A stretch of 46,860 nt of DNA from DASULK01 sp036278255 (GCA_036278255.1 DASULK010000271.1:1-46860); one strand, 5' to 3'; counted from the first letter of the stretch, positions 1 to 6,901 are shown. The notes: generated from the letters alone by a model not told the origin. Made by a program: numbers and translations.

Positions 1-80
1 GCGTCCAGGTCGTGCACACCGTCGATCGCCTTCCACAAAGCGAGGCCACCGGCGCCGAGGCCCTCCGGAGCTTCCGTCAC
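1..80 (-). CDS. Terminase small subunit, 5' fragment (duplicate of 46386-46799)
   Basis: This is the first 26 codons of the small terminase gene, present because the contig ends overlap. The start is GTG at 80-78, with a GGGAGG ribosome-binding site upstream. The intact copy ends the window. Confidence 0.85.
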   Translation of the reverse strand, partial: MTEAPEGLGAGGLALWKAIDGVHDLD

Positions 81-141
81 AGCCAGTCACCTCCCAAAGC
101 GAAGTAGTTGATACGTCAACGAACTCAGGGGTCTGCACAGC
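1..141. repeat. 141-bp terminal direct repeat, left copy
   Basis: Bases 1-141 are identical to 46720-46860. The repeat cuts through the 5' end of the small terminase gene and its leader. An exact repeat of this odd length is what de Bruijn assemblers leave at the ends of a circular contig (141 is a common largest k-mer), so I read it as a sign of circular or circularly permuted DNA. A genuine short terminal repeat is less likely. Confidence 0.93.
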
Positions 142-229
142 GAGCCACCTCCCCCGCGGTCTCCTGCCTATATAGATCAAGAGGTCCGTCCCCACCCCCG
201 TCGATGCGACAGGCGTGGATTCGTCACGC
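81..229 (-). other. Intergenic region before small terminase (candidate cos/pac and late leader)
   Basis: On the circle this non-coding segment separates the HK97 gp10-like gene from the small terminase start. It holds a GTTGA-N4-TCAAC dyad (107-120), a TATATA stretch near 170-176 that could serve as a -10 box although no convincing -35 was found, and a GC-rich run near 148-160. Packaging sites commonly lie just upstream of the small terminase gene and an HNH gene is close by, so a cos or pac site is plausible here. None can be identified from sequence alone. Confidence 0.35.
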
Positions 230-622
230 TCAGTGATCCAGCGCGCGGTACACGGCAGCCTCGGCCTGAACCCGGAAGCGTGGCGCCTCCGCCTCAACCG
301 CGGCCTCACCGTCCGGGTGTGGCGCGGTGTGCACGCTGCCGTACTCGAACCCTCTGCCCATGCCGCCCTGTGGCAGCTCGGCGCGTGGCCCGATCTCCGC
401 GTCGATGCGGTCGCCGAGGCGACCTAGGTCGAAGTCGATGGCCAGCCAGTACAGCTTGCCGTGGGCGCCACCGGTGCGCTTAGCCTTGCGGCGCCACACA
501 CGCTTGATGTTCACCGCAGCCTTCTTGACCACGGGGTACAGCTCATCGGCCACTCTGCTGCCGGCCCGGTCCATGTCGTCGGCCAAGCCCTCGAAGCCGT
601 CGAGGCTGAGGTGCATGCTCAC
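230..622 (-). CDS. HK97 gp10-like tail completion protein (putative)
   Basis: A 130-residue product from a GTG that overlaps the HNH stop (GTGA). The middle has a basic helix rich in Lys, Arg and Trp, followed by the stretch FEYGS, which resembles HK97 gp10-like head-tail joining proteins. That family links connector and tail tube. In most siphoviruses its gene lies between the head-closure and tail-terminator genes, whereas here it is upstream of the small terminase and far from the other connectors at 32-34 kb. Family assignment is by pattern only; another small virion or DNA-binding protein remains possible. Confidence 0.5.
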   Translation of the reverse strand: MSMHLSLDGFEGLADDMDRAGSRVADELYPVVKKAAVNIKRVWRRKAKRTGGAHGKLYWLAIDFDLGRLGDRIDAEIGPRAELPQGGMGRGFEYGSVHTAPHPDGEAAVEAEAPRFRVQAEAAVYRALDH

Positions 623-951
623 CGTGCGGCCCACCCTCCCGGCTGGTCCCTCGCCGTGCGCTGGCTGTGATGCCGGTGGCACAGCGACCTCAGGTTGTCC
701 AGGTCGTGGCCGCGCGGACCGCTCGGCCCGAGGCCGTCGATGTGGTCCACATCCGTGGCAACCGCACCACACCAACACAAGGGCTGACGGCGTAGCTGGG
801 AGGCACGTGTACGCCGCCAGCGGCCCGTGTAGCCACGCTGCGCTGCCGTGCCCCTGGCTCTGTCGGCGGCGCCTCTGCACGCGGCGCAGCGGCCGCCTGG
901 GGTGAGGTTGGGGCAGCCGCGGGTGGGGCAGACGGTCATTGCGCGGGGCAT
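619..951 (-). CDS. HNH endonuclease
   Basis: A 110-residue product. The N-terminus has paired cysteines (CPTRGCPN and CAAC), followed by CWCG, the DHIDGLGP element and NLRSLCHRHHSQRT, which together match the HNH/beta-beta-alpha-metal nuclease fold. Small HNH proteins encoded next to terminase genes are known to assist packaging-site cleavage in several cos-type phages. The position two genes before the small terminase fits that role, though a free-standing homing nuclease is an alternative. ATG at 951 overlaps the preceding stop (ATGA). Confidence 0.85.
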   Translation of the reverse strand: MPRAMTVCPTRGCPNLTPGGRCAACRGAADRARGTAAQRGYTGRWRRTRASQLRRQPLCWCGAVATDVDHIDGLGPSGPRGHDLDNLRSLCHRHHSQRTARDQPGGWAAR

Positions 952-1142
952 CAGTCGGCCGCATCCTCAGCGCGGGCCGCCTGCCACGCCGTGGCGTGGG
1001 AGATGACGATCGCGTAGATGGAGACGAACAACAACCATGGTACGGAGTGGCGCCACCACAGCAGGGTTGGCACGATCAGCAGCAGCCACAGGATGGTAAG
1101 AGCGGCATGCAGGCGGCGTAGCCACAGGACGGGTATACGCAC
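951..1142 (-). CDS. Small two-TM membrane protein
   Basis: A 63-residue product starting with GTG. Two hydrophobic segments, about residues 12-30 and 35-51, leave short basic N-terminal and acidic C-terminal tails. No family is recognised. It is translationally coupled to the HNH gene (ATGA overlap). A hairpin lies just upstream (1165-1199). Confidence 0.6.
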   Translation of the reverse strand: MRIPVLWLRRLHAALTILWLLLIVPTLLWWRHSVPWLLFVSIYAIVISHATAWQAARAEDAAD

Positions 1143-1164
1143 TGGCCACCGCCCCGAACACGCA

Positions 1165-1199
1165 ACAGCCCGACCATGCGGGGAGGCTGGCCGGGCTGT
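1165..1199 (-). terminator. Hairpin upstream of the small membrane gene
   Basis: Eight-base arms ACAGCCCG (1165-1172) and CGGGCTGT (1192-1199) with a 19-nt loop, in the 103-bp gap between 1246 and 1142. No U-tract follows on the minus strand, so it may be an attenuator, an RNA-processing signal or simply a stable structure. Confidence 0.35.
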
Positions 1200-1245
1200 G
1201 TGCAGACTGATCTAGGTCGCAGTGTGGGATATGGATGGGCCGATG

Positions 1246-1479
1246 TCAAGCACGCCGGCCACGGCCACGCCCACGCGCCTGCACATCCCGGTTGATCACA
1301 GCCGCCTCCTCCACGACGTAAACCACCCTGGGACGGCCAGCGTCGTCGGTGATCCGCCTACGAGTCAGCCCCTGATGCCGGGCCCAGTCACGCACCATCG
1401 ACGCGGTGACACCGCCGCCGAGGCGGTGGGCGATATTGGCGCCGGTGTCCCATTCCCGGCCTGCGTCGTCGACGATCAC
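1246..1479 (-). CDS. Small helix-turn-helix DNA-binding protein
   Basis: A 77-residue product from a GTG overlapping the previous stop. Residues about 10-45 (WDTGANIAHRL, then VTASMVRDWARHQGL) form a likely helix-turn-helix of the helix-17/MerR-like type seen in small phage DNA-binding proteins. VVYVVEEAAVINRD then suggests a wing plus helix, and the C-terminus is a run of Arg and Gly. It lies in the WhiB operon and is probably regulatory. Target unknown. Confidence 0.6.
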   Translation of the reverse strand: MIVDDAGREWDTGANIAHRLGGGVTASMVRDWARHQGLTRRRITDDAGRPRVVYVVEEAAVINRDVQARGRGRGRRA

Positions 1480-2141
1480 GCCGCCCCCCGCGCGGCCGCG
1501 TCGCGGGCCTGGAACAGCTCAGTCAACTGCGGCTGCGTCCAAACGTGGGGCAGACCTTGCGCCGGCTGCGAAACGCCACACGCACACCCAGGGCCGGCAC
1601 ACACGCAGATCGCCGAGGCACAGGCGACCGGGCGCTGGCCCTGCGGCGGGGCGGTGAGTAGGGCGAGCATGCCGGACAGGCCACACGCGGGGCAGCGCAG
1701 TTGCGGAATCGGGTGCCGGTCGGCGGGCTCGCGCAGCACACGCCGAACCCGCTGATCCTCGTGGTCCATCCACTGGTGAACGCGCCACGCGAGCGTGCCG
1801 GGCCACGTGCCGGCGGCGGCGATCAGGCCGGCGAGGGTGTCATCCACGTCCGACGAGGCGGTGACGCGAACGTTGCCCGCCACCCACATAACCGTCTCGC
1901 GAGCGGCGCGATGCTGGCCCTGGTACTCGTCGGCCACATCAGTGCCACCGCGCGCAACAGCCTCACCGACCACATCCCCATGAGACCCGCTGAGAACGCC
2001 GCTGCCGGGCCGCCAACCCTGCACGGTACCCAGATCCCCAGACTGCGCCCCCGAGGCCGCCACGGCGGCCCTGGACAGGGCTGCGAGGCTGCGGCGCAGC
2101 GACCACAAGCTCACCGTCGCCCACAACTGCTCTGGCGTCAT
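1476..2141 (-). CDS. Cysteine-rich protein of unknown function
   Basis: A 221-residue product. The N-terminal two thirds look helical with no known motif. The C-terminal third carries LRCPACGL and then several cysteines (VACASAICVCAGPGCACG), consistent with a zinc-binding domain. Its ATG overlaps the WhiB stop (ATGA), so the two are co-translated. Cysteine-rich proteins next to WhiB genes are common in actinobacteriophages, but their function is not established. Confidence 0.6.
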   Translation of the reverse strand: MTPEQLWATVSLWSLRRSLAALSRAAVAASGAQSGDLGTVQGWRPGSGVLSGSHGDVVGEAVARGGTDVADEYQGQHRAARETVMWVAGNVRVTASSDVDDTLAGLIAAAGTWPGTLAWRVHQWMDHEDQRVRRVLREPADRHPIPQLRCPACGLSGMLALLTAPPQGQRPVACASAICVCAGPGCACGVSQPAQGLPHVWTQPQLTELFQARDAAARGAA

Positions 2142-2416
2142 CGCTTCCTCGCCCCCATCTCGCCCCGCACCCGCTCACGCTCACCGCGGCTCATCCCGCC
2201 CCACACGCCGAACTGCTGCCCGGTTTCGACCGCCCACCGGCCGCACGGCGCATACAGCGGGCAACGCAGGCAAACCCGCCGCGCCTTACGCAACGCCGCC
2301 GGGGACTCAGGCTCCGGAAAGAAAACCTTCGTGGGCATGCCGGAGCACGCCGCGGGGCCGTCCAGCACGAAGGCCGGCACGGCGCGGGCCGCGAACGCGT
2401 CGATGATCGTGGCCAC
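2138..2416 (-). CDS. whiB: WhiB-family transcription factor
   Basis: A 92-residue product starting with GTG directly after the upstream stop. It has the four WhiB cysteines (C24, then C49-x2-C52-x5-C58) that bind a [4Fe-4S] cluster, and the GVWGGM turn (70-75) followed by a basic C-terminal tail that contacts DNA or the sigma factor. WhiB proteins are confined to Actinobacteria and their phages. Phage copies such as that of mycobacteriophage TM4 can repress host WhiB2 and cause superinfection exclusion. Such a role here is inference. Confidence 0.93.
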   Translation of the reverse strand: MATIIDAFAARAVPAFVLDGPAACSGMPTKVFFPEPESPAALRKARRVCLRCPLYAPCGRWAVETGQQFGVWGGMSRGERERVRGEMGARKR

Positions 2417-2590
2417 CTACGCCGCCCGATCCGGGCCCGGGCCGGGCGGATCCTGCCCTGCCAAAACCACGTCGTCGATCAGGGCGTCCAGGCGGGGCAG
2501 GATCCGGCGCATCGCCTCACACCACGCGCAGTGGCACACCAGGAACAGCTTCGTGCCGTCGCGACGGGTGACCTCCCAGCTATGCATCAT
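2417..2590 (-). CDS. Small Cys-motif protein
   Basis: A 57-residue product. ATG at 2590 overlaps the RuvC-like stop (ATGA), and the TAG stop abuts the WhiB start, so it fills the space exactly. It contains CHCAWCEAM, a compact Cys/His cluster, followed by an amphipathic helix and a Pro/Gly-rich tail. Function unknown. The tight operon fit supports it being real. Confidence 0.65.
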   Translation of the reverse strand: MMHSWEVTRRDGTKLFLVCHCAWCEAMRRILPRLDALIDDVVLAGQDPPGPGPDRAA

Positions 2591-3138
2591 CGGGGCAGCA
2601 CCGGCCAGTCAACGCCGTCGAGAGCGGCGGCGTGGGTCTGCGGCACCGGGGCGAGCGGCACACCCAGCCAGTGGGCCCCCATCGCGGCGAGCACAGCCGC
2701 GTCGGCCATGTTGTCGTCCCCGCCATGCGCGAACGCCGGCCACCTGCGGGTCACGGCCTCGATCACCTGGCCCTTGGTGGCCTGACCGCGACCCGTCGCA
2801 TACCGCATGCGCCGCTGAATGCTCACCTCGGCGACGGGAATGCCCCAGTCACGCAGGGCGCGGACCAGCGTCCACCACAGGGCGTGGCGTTCCAGGGCGG
2901 CGCCGCTCGCACTGGAGTAGGCCGGGGTCTCGATCAGCACAACGTCGGGGCGACCCACCTCGTGCAGGATCTGCACGACGAGGCTGTCGACGGCCGCGAC
3001 CCGCGTCAGCAGCGGCAACGCGGAGATCCCGGTCTTGCCGACGCGGGCGCACCGGCCGTCGGAGTGGGCAATGCCCGTGCCGGTTAGTGACGGGTCGATG
3101 CCAACGGCGGTCGGCGGCAGGTCGGGCAGTTCTGTCAC
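2587..3138 (-). CDS. RuvC-like Holliday junction resolvase
   Basis: A 183-residue product from GTG at 3138, overlapping the previous stop. It shows the RuvC/RNase H fold order: GIDPSLTGTG with the first catalytic Asp (D15), LIETPAY with the Glu (E70), and GGDDNMADA with the C-terminal acidic residues (D141, D142, D146). It should resolve branched DNA during replication or recombination and clear junctions before packaging. It lies just past the candidate origin, in the replication region. Confidence 0.85.
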   Translation of the reverse strand: MTELPDLPPTAVGIDPSLTGTGIAHSDGRCARVGKTGISALPLLTRVAAVDSLVVQILHEVGRPDVVLIETPAYSSASGAALERHALWWTLVRALRDWGIPVAEVSIQRRMRYATGRGQATKGQVIEAVTRRWPAFAHGGDDNMADAAVLAAMGAHWLGVPLAPVPQTHAAALDGVDWPVLPR

Positions 3139-3320
3139 TGGTCCCCCTGGTGGGTGCGTGGGCGTAGCTGGGTGACGGTGGCGAGGGGTCGCGGGTCGGC
3201 GTCGGGGTCGCAGCCGGGGCGGGTGGTGTGGCCGCCGGCCGCGGCAGCGGGGTTGAGCGGCCACTCACAGCGGGCGCAACGGGGCCAACCGGGGCGGCGA
3301 GGCGGGTCTGGGCGGGTCAC
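3135..3320 (-). CDS. Small zinc-ribbon-like protein
   Basis: A 61-residue product from GTG at 3320 with a strong GGAGGA site upstream. CARCEWPLN and a later GCDPD give three cysteines and histidines compatible with metal binding; the rest is Pro/Arg-rich. It is the first gene downstream of the inverted-repeat region and is coupled (GTGA) to the RuvC-like gene. Function unknown. Confidence 0.55.
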   Translation of the reverse strand: MTRPDPPRRPGWPRCARCEWPLNPAAAAGGHTTRPGCDPDADPRPLATVTQLRPRTHQGDQ

Positions 3321-3334
3321 ATCTCCTCCAGCGT

Positions 3335-3350
3335 CCTAGGTCGCTCTAGG
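3335..3350 (-). promoter_or_regulatory. CCTAG/CTAGG dyad in the leader of the 3320 operon
   Basis: CCTAG (3335-3339) and CTAGG (3346-3350) form a six-base-spaced dyad 15 bp upstream of the start at 3320. It could be an operator. No clear promoter was recognised. Confidence 0.3.
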
Positions 3351-3378
3351 CGAGGCGTGTTTTGGCACTTGCAAGGCT

Positions 3379-3521
3379 CTGACCTGCGCAAACGTGGCGG
3401 TGGCAGGGGGTTGGCACGGGGTGGCACGGGGTTTTGAAAACTTCTCCACGCGCGTACGAACTTCAGAAAGTTTTAAAAACCCCCTGCCACCCCCTGCCAC
3501 TTTTGCATTTCCGCAGGTCAG
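3379..3521. repeat. Large imperfect inverted repeat with decamer iterons (candidate replication origin)
   Basis: The left arm (3379-3443) and right arm (3468-3521) are imperfect inverted copies that begin and end with CTGACCTGCG and CGCAGGTCAG. Inside are 10-bp repeats TGGCASGGGG: three direct copies on the left (3401, 3412, 3422) and two inverted on the right (3480, 3490). They flank the A/T tracts TTTTGAAAACTT and AAGTTTTAAAAA, unusually AT-rich for this genome. It begins at the primase-helicase stop codon. Iterons, an AT-rich core and an adjacent helicase gene suggest an origin; a terminator or attenuator is the alternative. Confidence 0.6.
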
Positions 3522-5818
3522 GACCTTTCGTCGAGTGGAAGCCACTCGACGCCGAGGAGCGCCTGCACGCGGGCCGCCACCCGTCCGGGCGACCCCTCGC
3601 CGCCGTGCCTGCTCGGGGCGCCGTAGTTCGCGGTGCGGATCTGTTGCGCCACTGCCCCGTTGGGGAGGCCCGAGTGGCTTTTGACCCGATTGGTGAGCAT
3701 GTTGGTGGCGCCGGGCTGCATGCCCTGGTCGAGCATCCAGCCGCGCAGCACGCGAACCAGTTCGGCCGTTTCGATCCACGCCGTCGGCTTGGCCACGGTG
3801 TGGGTGATCATGAATCGGATGATCGGGTCGGCGTAGGCGCGCCATTCGGCGGTGGCTTCCTGGACGCTGCGCGGGATGGGCTCGACGCTGAGGTTCTGGT
3901 CCTGCAGGTACCAGGCGTGGGCTCCGATGACCAGCCATGCCAGGGTGGCGGCTTGGTTTTCGCGGGTGGGCCGCTCCACCATGCGCCGCTTGATGCCGGG
4001 GTCGCCGCGCCGGTGGCCGGGGCCGAGGGGGTCGTTGGGGCCGACGAACGTGTAGGGGAAGGGGACGCGCAGCAGGCGCCGCCAGGTGCCGTGGTCGGTG
4101 TCGCGCACCTCGGGTAGCGGGTTCGTGTTGAGGAACAGGGTGTGCGTGGTGCCGAATTCGACGAAGCCTTTGTAGAGCTGCCGGGCGGTGATGGTGCGGT
4201 TGCCGACGACTTCCTTGAGCGCTTGGACGTCGAGGTGCCGGCCTTCGGCGGTTTCCTCCATGTAGCCCATGCGGACGCCTTGCAGGGTCATTTTCTCGGG
4301 GGTGGCGCGGCCGCCGGCTTCTTTGCCGCCGGTGAGGAGCAGGGTGTTGGGGATGCTGGCGGCGTAGCTGCCGAGGGCTGCGCGGACGCCGCCGAGGAGG
4401 ACGGTCTTGCCGTTGCTGCCGCCGCCTTGGAAGAGGAGGAGGCGGTCGTCGTCTGGCTCGTATCCGGTGATGGCCTGACCGAGGCGCATCTGTAGCCAGT
4501 CGAGGGTGTCGTCGGGGACGGCTTGGAGGGCGGTTTTGAGGTCGTGGCTTTCCGCGCCGGGGTCGAAGCCGACGGCAGTGATTTTCGTGAATTTAAGGCT
4601 GGGGTCGTGGGGGATGGTGTCGAGGGTGCGTAGGTCGAGGACGCCGTCGGGGGTGTTTAGCAGGTCGTGGTGGCTGTCGAAGTCGCGGATGTCGGCGGCT
4701 ACGCCGTCGATGTTGCGGGCGAGCGAGAGCACGGCGTTGATGACCTTGGCGGATTGGACGCGGCGCCATTGGTCGATGTCGTCGCCGGTGACGACGTCGC
4801 CGCGCCGGAGGGCGTCGGCGGCTTCGGCGAGGGCTGCGCGGTAGCGGTCGCGGAGGTATTCGCGGACGGCTTCGACGGCGGCGCCGTCGGCTACGGGCTT
4901 CCAGACGCGCCCGTCGTAGGTGTACCAGCCGAGATTGGTGACGTGGAGGTATTGGTCGGCGAGGGCGTCGTGGGCGACGAGTTCGGCGAGGGCTGAGTCG
5001 GTGAAGGGGTCTTCTTGCGAGGGGGGCTGGGGTGGGGTGCGGGCGGCGCGTTCTAGGAGTTCGTCGATGGTGCCGCCGGCCGCGAAGTAGTCGTCGACGC
5101 CTTTGGTGGCGGTTTCGCCGAGGTGGGCGGGTGGGATGACGTAGCGGGGGTCGGCGCCTTTGGATTTGAGCCAGCGGCCGAGGCGGGTCATGGCGCGCAG
5201 GACCATGGGGTTGGTGGTGGCGTCGGCGTCGAAGCACACGTAGACGGTGCGGTTGGTGAGGGGGACGTCTTCCCAGTCGCCGAGGGTGCCGAGGTTGCTG
5301 CGCCAGTTGTAGACGCCGTTGAGGGCGATCGTGACGGCCCCGCGGGAGGTTAGCGAGTCGGCCTTTTTGACGCCTTCGGTGATCCAGAGGGCCTGGGTGG
5401 TGTCGCGGATGGGCGGTACGACGCCGTCGTGCAGGGTGGTCCAGCGGGGGTGGACGTCGAGGACGCTGCTGCGCCCCTGCTGCGAGGCGTATTTCATCTT
5501 TTTGCCGTCGCGGTTGGGGACGGCGACGCGCGGCTTCCACTGGTAACTGATCTTGGCGCCAGTGGGTGACCAGAGGGGGATCAGGATGCCGGGGTAGTAC
5601 CGATCCTCGTTGGTGGCCCATCCGGGGATGCGGATCTTGCGCAGGCGCTGGCGTTGCTGGTCGTCGCTGTTGTTGGGGCGGGTGATGGTTTCGTAGCCGC
5701 GTTCGCGGGTGACGGCGGGGTCGATGGCGGATGCCTGGTGGAGCTCCCGCCGCGTGGTGGAGTCGCAGCCGTCGATGTATTCGGCGGGTCGCCCGGTTTG
5801 TCCGTTGTCGCTGGGCAT
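3518..5818 (-). CDS. D5-type primase-helicase
   Basis: A 766-residue product. The N-terminal part carries a TOPRIM-like core (ITEGVKKAD at 146-154, FDADA at 196-200), as in primases of the DUF3854 type. The C-terminal half is a D5/P4-family SF3 helicase: D5_N-like region about 300-440, Walker A GGGSNGKT (465-472), acidic Walker B-like MEET (520-523), sensor LFLNTNPLP (561-569), and a winged-helix-like tail. It should open the origin and prime replication. No DNA polymerase was found, so host polymerase is presumably recruited. The gene abuts the candidate origin and has a structured 5' leader. Confidence 0.9.
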   Translation of the reverse strand: MPSDNGQTGRPAEYIDGCDSTTRRELHQASAIDPAVTRERGYETITRPNNSDDQQRQRLRKIRIPGWATNEDRYYPGILIPLWSPTGAKISYQWKPRVAVPNRDGKKMKYASQQGRSSVLDVHPRWTTLHDGVVPPIRDTTQALWITEGVKKADSLTSRGAVTIALNGVYNWRSNLGTLGDWEDVPLTNRTVYVCFDADATTNPMVLRAMTRLGRWLKSKGADPRYVIPPAHLGETATKGVDDYFAAGGTIDELLERAARTPPQPPSQEDPFTDSALAELVAHDALADQYLHVTNLGWYTYDGRVWKPVADGAAVEAVREYLRDRYRAALAEAADALRRGDVVTGDDIDQWRRVQSAKVINAVLSLARNIDGVAADIRDFDSHHDLLNTPDGVLDLRTLDTIPHDPSLKFTKITAVGFDPGAESHDLKTALQAVPDDTLDWLQMRLGQAITGYEPDDDRLLLFQGGGSNGKTVLLGGVRAALGSYAASIPNTLLLTGGKEAGGRATPEKMTLQGVRMGYMEETAEGRHLDVQALKEVVGNRTITARQLYKGFVEFGTTHTLFLNTNPLPEVRDTDHGTWRRLLRVPFPYTFVGPNDPLGPGHRRGDPGIKRRMVERPTRENQAATLAWLVIGAHAWYLQDQNLSVEPIPRSVQEATAEWRAYADPIIRFMITHTVAKPTAWIETAELVRVLRGWMLDQGMQPGATNMLTNRVKSHSGLPNGAVAQQIRTANYGAPSRHGGEGSPGRVAARVQALLGVEWLPLDERS

Positions 5819-5830
5819 TGTTGCCTTTCC

Positions 5831-5863
5831 CCGGCAGGCCGATGGAGTCCTGTAGACTGCCGG
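5831..5863 (-). promoter_or_regulatory. Hairpin in the leader of the primase-helicase
   Basis: CCGGCAG (5831-5837) pairs with CTGCCGG (5857-5863), 13-45 nt upstream of the ATG at 5818. An internal AGTC/GACT pairing offers an alternative fold. It may control translation of the primase-helicase. Confidence 0.35.
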
Positions 5864-5882
5864 TGTTGTTTGGTTCCCCTGG

Positions 5883-5913
5883 AGCGGTCGGGCTGGTCCC
5901 CCGGCCGCTTTTT
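5883..5913 (+). terminator. GC-rich hairpin with a T-tract on the plus strand
   Basis: The arms AGCGGTCGGG (5883-5892) and CCCGGCCGCT (5900-5909) form a 10-bp stem (one G-T pair) with a six-base loop, followed by TTTTT at 5909-5913. This is an intrinsic terminator for plus-strand transcription, yet all nearby genes are on the minus strand. It may block antisense transcription into the primase leader. Confidence 0.55.
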
Positions 5914-5920
5914 CGTGTGC

Positions 5921-6070
5921 TCAGTCGGTTTGCGGGGGCGGCGGCTGGACGTGCCAGCCGGCCGCCCGGAGCATCTGGGCGGCTTTCTCTTCGCGGCGCT
6001 TCTGGGCGGCGGCTTTGCGGGCTTCGGTTGCGGCTTGCGTCTGCCGCCGCCTCATCTCGTCGGTGTCCAT
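5921..6070 (-). CDS. Small basic helical protein, possibly leaderless
   Basis: A 49-residue product starting with ATG at 6070. The sequence is rich in Ala, Arg, Lys and Glu with no turns until a C-terminal proline run, so it is probably one long helix. There is no ribosome-binding site, and the start lies where transcription from the promoter at 6104-6077 should begin, suggesting a leaderless message. It precedes the primase-helicase. Function unknown. Confidence 0.55.
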   Translation of the reverse strand: MDTDEMRRRQTQAATEARKAAAQKRREEKAAQMLRAAGWHVQPPPPQTD

Positions 6071-6076
6071 GCCTAC

Positions 6077-6104
6077 ACAGTAACGGTCAACGGTTGATCG
6101 TCAA
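6077..6104 (-). promoter_or_regulatory. Sigma-70-like promoter of the primase-helicase unit
   Basis: On the minus strand TTGACG (6104-6099) and TACTGT (6082-6077) are separated by 16 nt. TACTGT fits the actinobacterial TANNNT -10 pattern. The expected start point falls at about 6070, on the ATG of the 49-residue gene. Confidence 0.55.
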
Positions 6105-6107
6105 CCG
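6091..6107. promoter_or_regulatory. Operator-like palindrome over the -35 box
   Basis: CGGTTGA-TCG-TCAACCG is a perfect 7-bp-armed palindrome covering the -35 box of the promoter at 6104-6077. A GTTGA/TCAAC dyad with one more spacer base occurs at 107-120 upstream of the small terminase. Confidence 0.5.
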
Positions 6108-6126
6108 CTCTGAGCTGGCGTGTTTC

Positions 6127-6891
6127 TTAGAACGGCGGTTTCTCCTCGAACACGGTCGCGGCCGGCGCGCTGCGGTTCAGCAGCGGCGAGGAGGCGTGGG
6201 CGCGGGCGAGCTGGTCGGTGGCTTCGCGGGTGGCGGCGGCCAGGTCGTGCGCCTGCCGCTGTTCGGCGAACGTCGCCGCGGGGCCTTGATCCGCAGGGTT
6301 TTCCACAGACGCGTTGGGGATTCGGGCGGCGGGGTTGGCCGTGGCGACGTGGTCTTCGGGCCGGGGCCAGGTGCCGCCGCCGACGAGGTAGATGGTTTCG
6401 TTGACGGGCTTGCCGCTGCCGGGCCCACCGACGGGCGGCTCGTATTCGGCGGTCCAGGTGTTGGTTTTGGGCCCGTTGCCGTCCTTGGCCTTGCCGGTGA
6501 AGGTGAGGGTGAGCCGTCCGCCGATTTCGAGGCCGACGCGGTGGGCGCCGGCTTTGCGGATGGCTGCGGTGACGGCGTCGCCGCCGCGCTTGCCTTCGAG
6601 GGCGGTGCCTCGCTTGCCGCGGCGGGGGTCGAGGAAGATGCGGCGTTCGGTATCGCCGTTGTCGTCCTCTTCCCCGGTGTCGACGGTGATTTCCCACTGG
6701 GTGATGGGCTGGTTGGGCTTGCCGTCTTCGTCGTAGGGGTCGAAGCCGCGGCCGCCGTCGCAGAAGTAGAGGGGCCTCTTGGTGTCGAAGTCGACGGCTT
6801 GGACGATGCGGAAGTCGACGATGGTGCCGCCGTGCCGTTCGCCAGGGTTTTCGAAGCTCACGTAGGGGGCCGGGCTGACGCCGATGGGCAT
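6127..6891 (-). CDS. Putative ssDNA-binding protein (SSB analogue)
   Basis: A 254-residue product from ATG at 6891. The N-terminal 160 residues alternate beta-like segments (SFENPGERHGGTIVDFRIVQ, RLTLTFTGKAKDG), compatible with an OB-like fold. The C-terminal third is low-complexity and ends in an acidic-aromatic tip, EEKPPF, reminiscent of the SSB DDDIPF tail that docks partner proteins. It sits between the PD-(D/E)XK nuclease and the primase-helicase. Evidence is tail, context and fold impression, not sequence identity. Confidence 0.5.
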   Translation of the reverse strand: MPIGVSPAPYVSFENPGERHGGTIVDFRIVQAVDFDTKRPLYFCDGGRGFDPYDEDGKPNQPITQWEITVDTGEEDDNGDTERRIFLDPRRGKRGTALEGKRGGDAVTAAIRKAGAHRVGLEIGGRLTLTFTGKAKDGNGPKTNTWTAEYEPPVGGPGSGKPVNETIYLVGGGTWPRPEDHVATANPAARIPNASVENPADQGPAATFAEQRQAHDLAAATREATDQLARAHASSPLLNRSAPAATVFEEKPPF

Positions 6892-6901
6892 GGGTGTCTC
6901 C

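Noticed and set aside
3178..3437. Plus-strand ORFs over the origin region
   Set aside because: They overlap the inverted repeat and the small minus gene, have biased composition and no ribosome-binding site.
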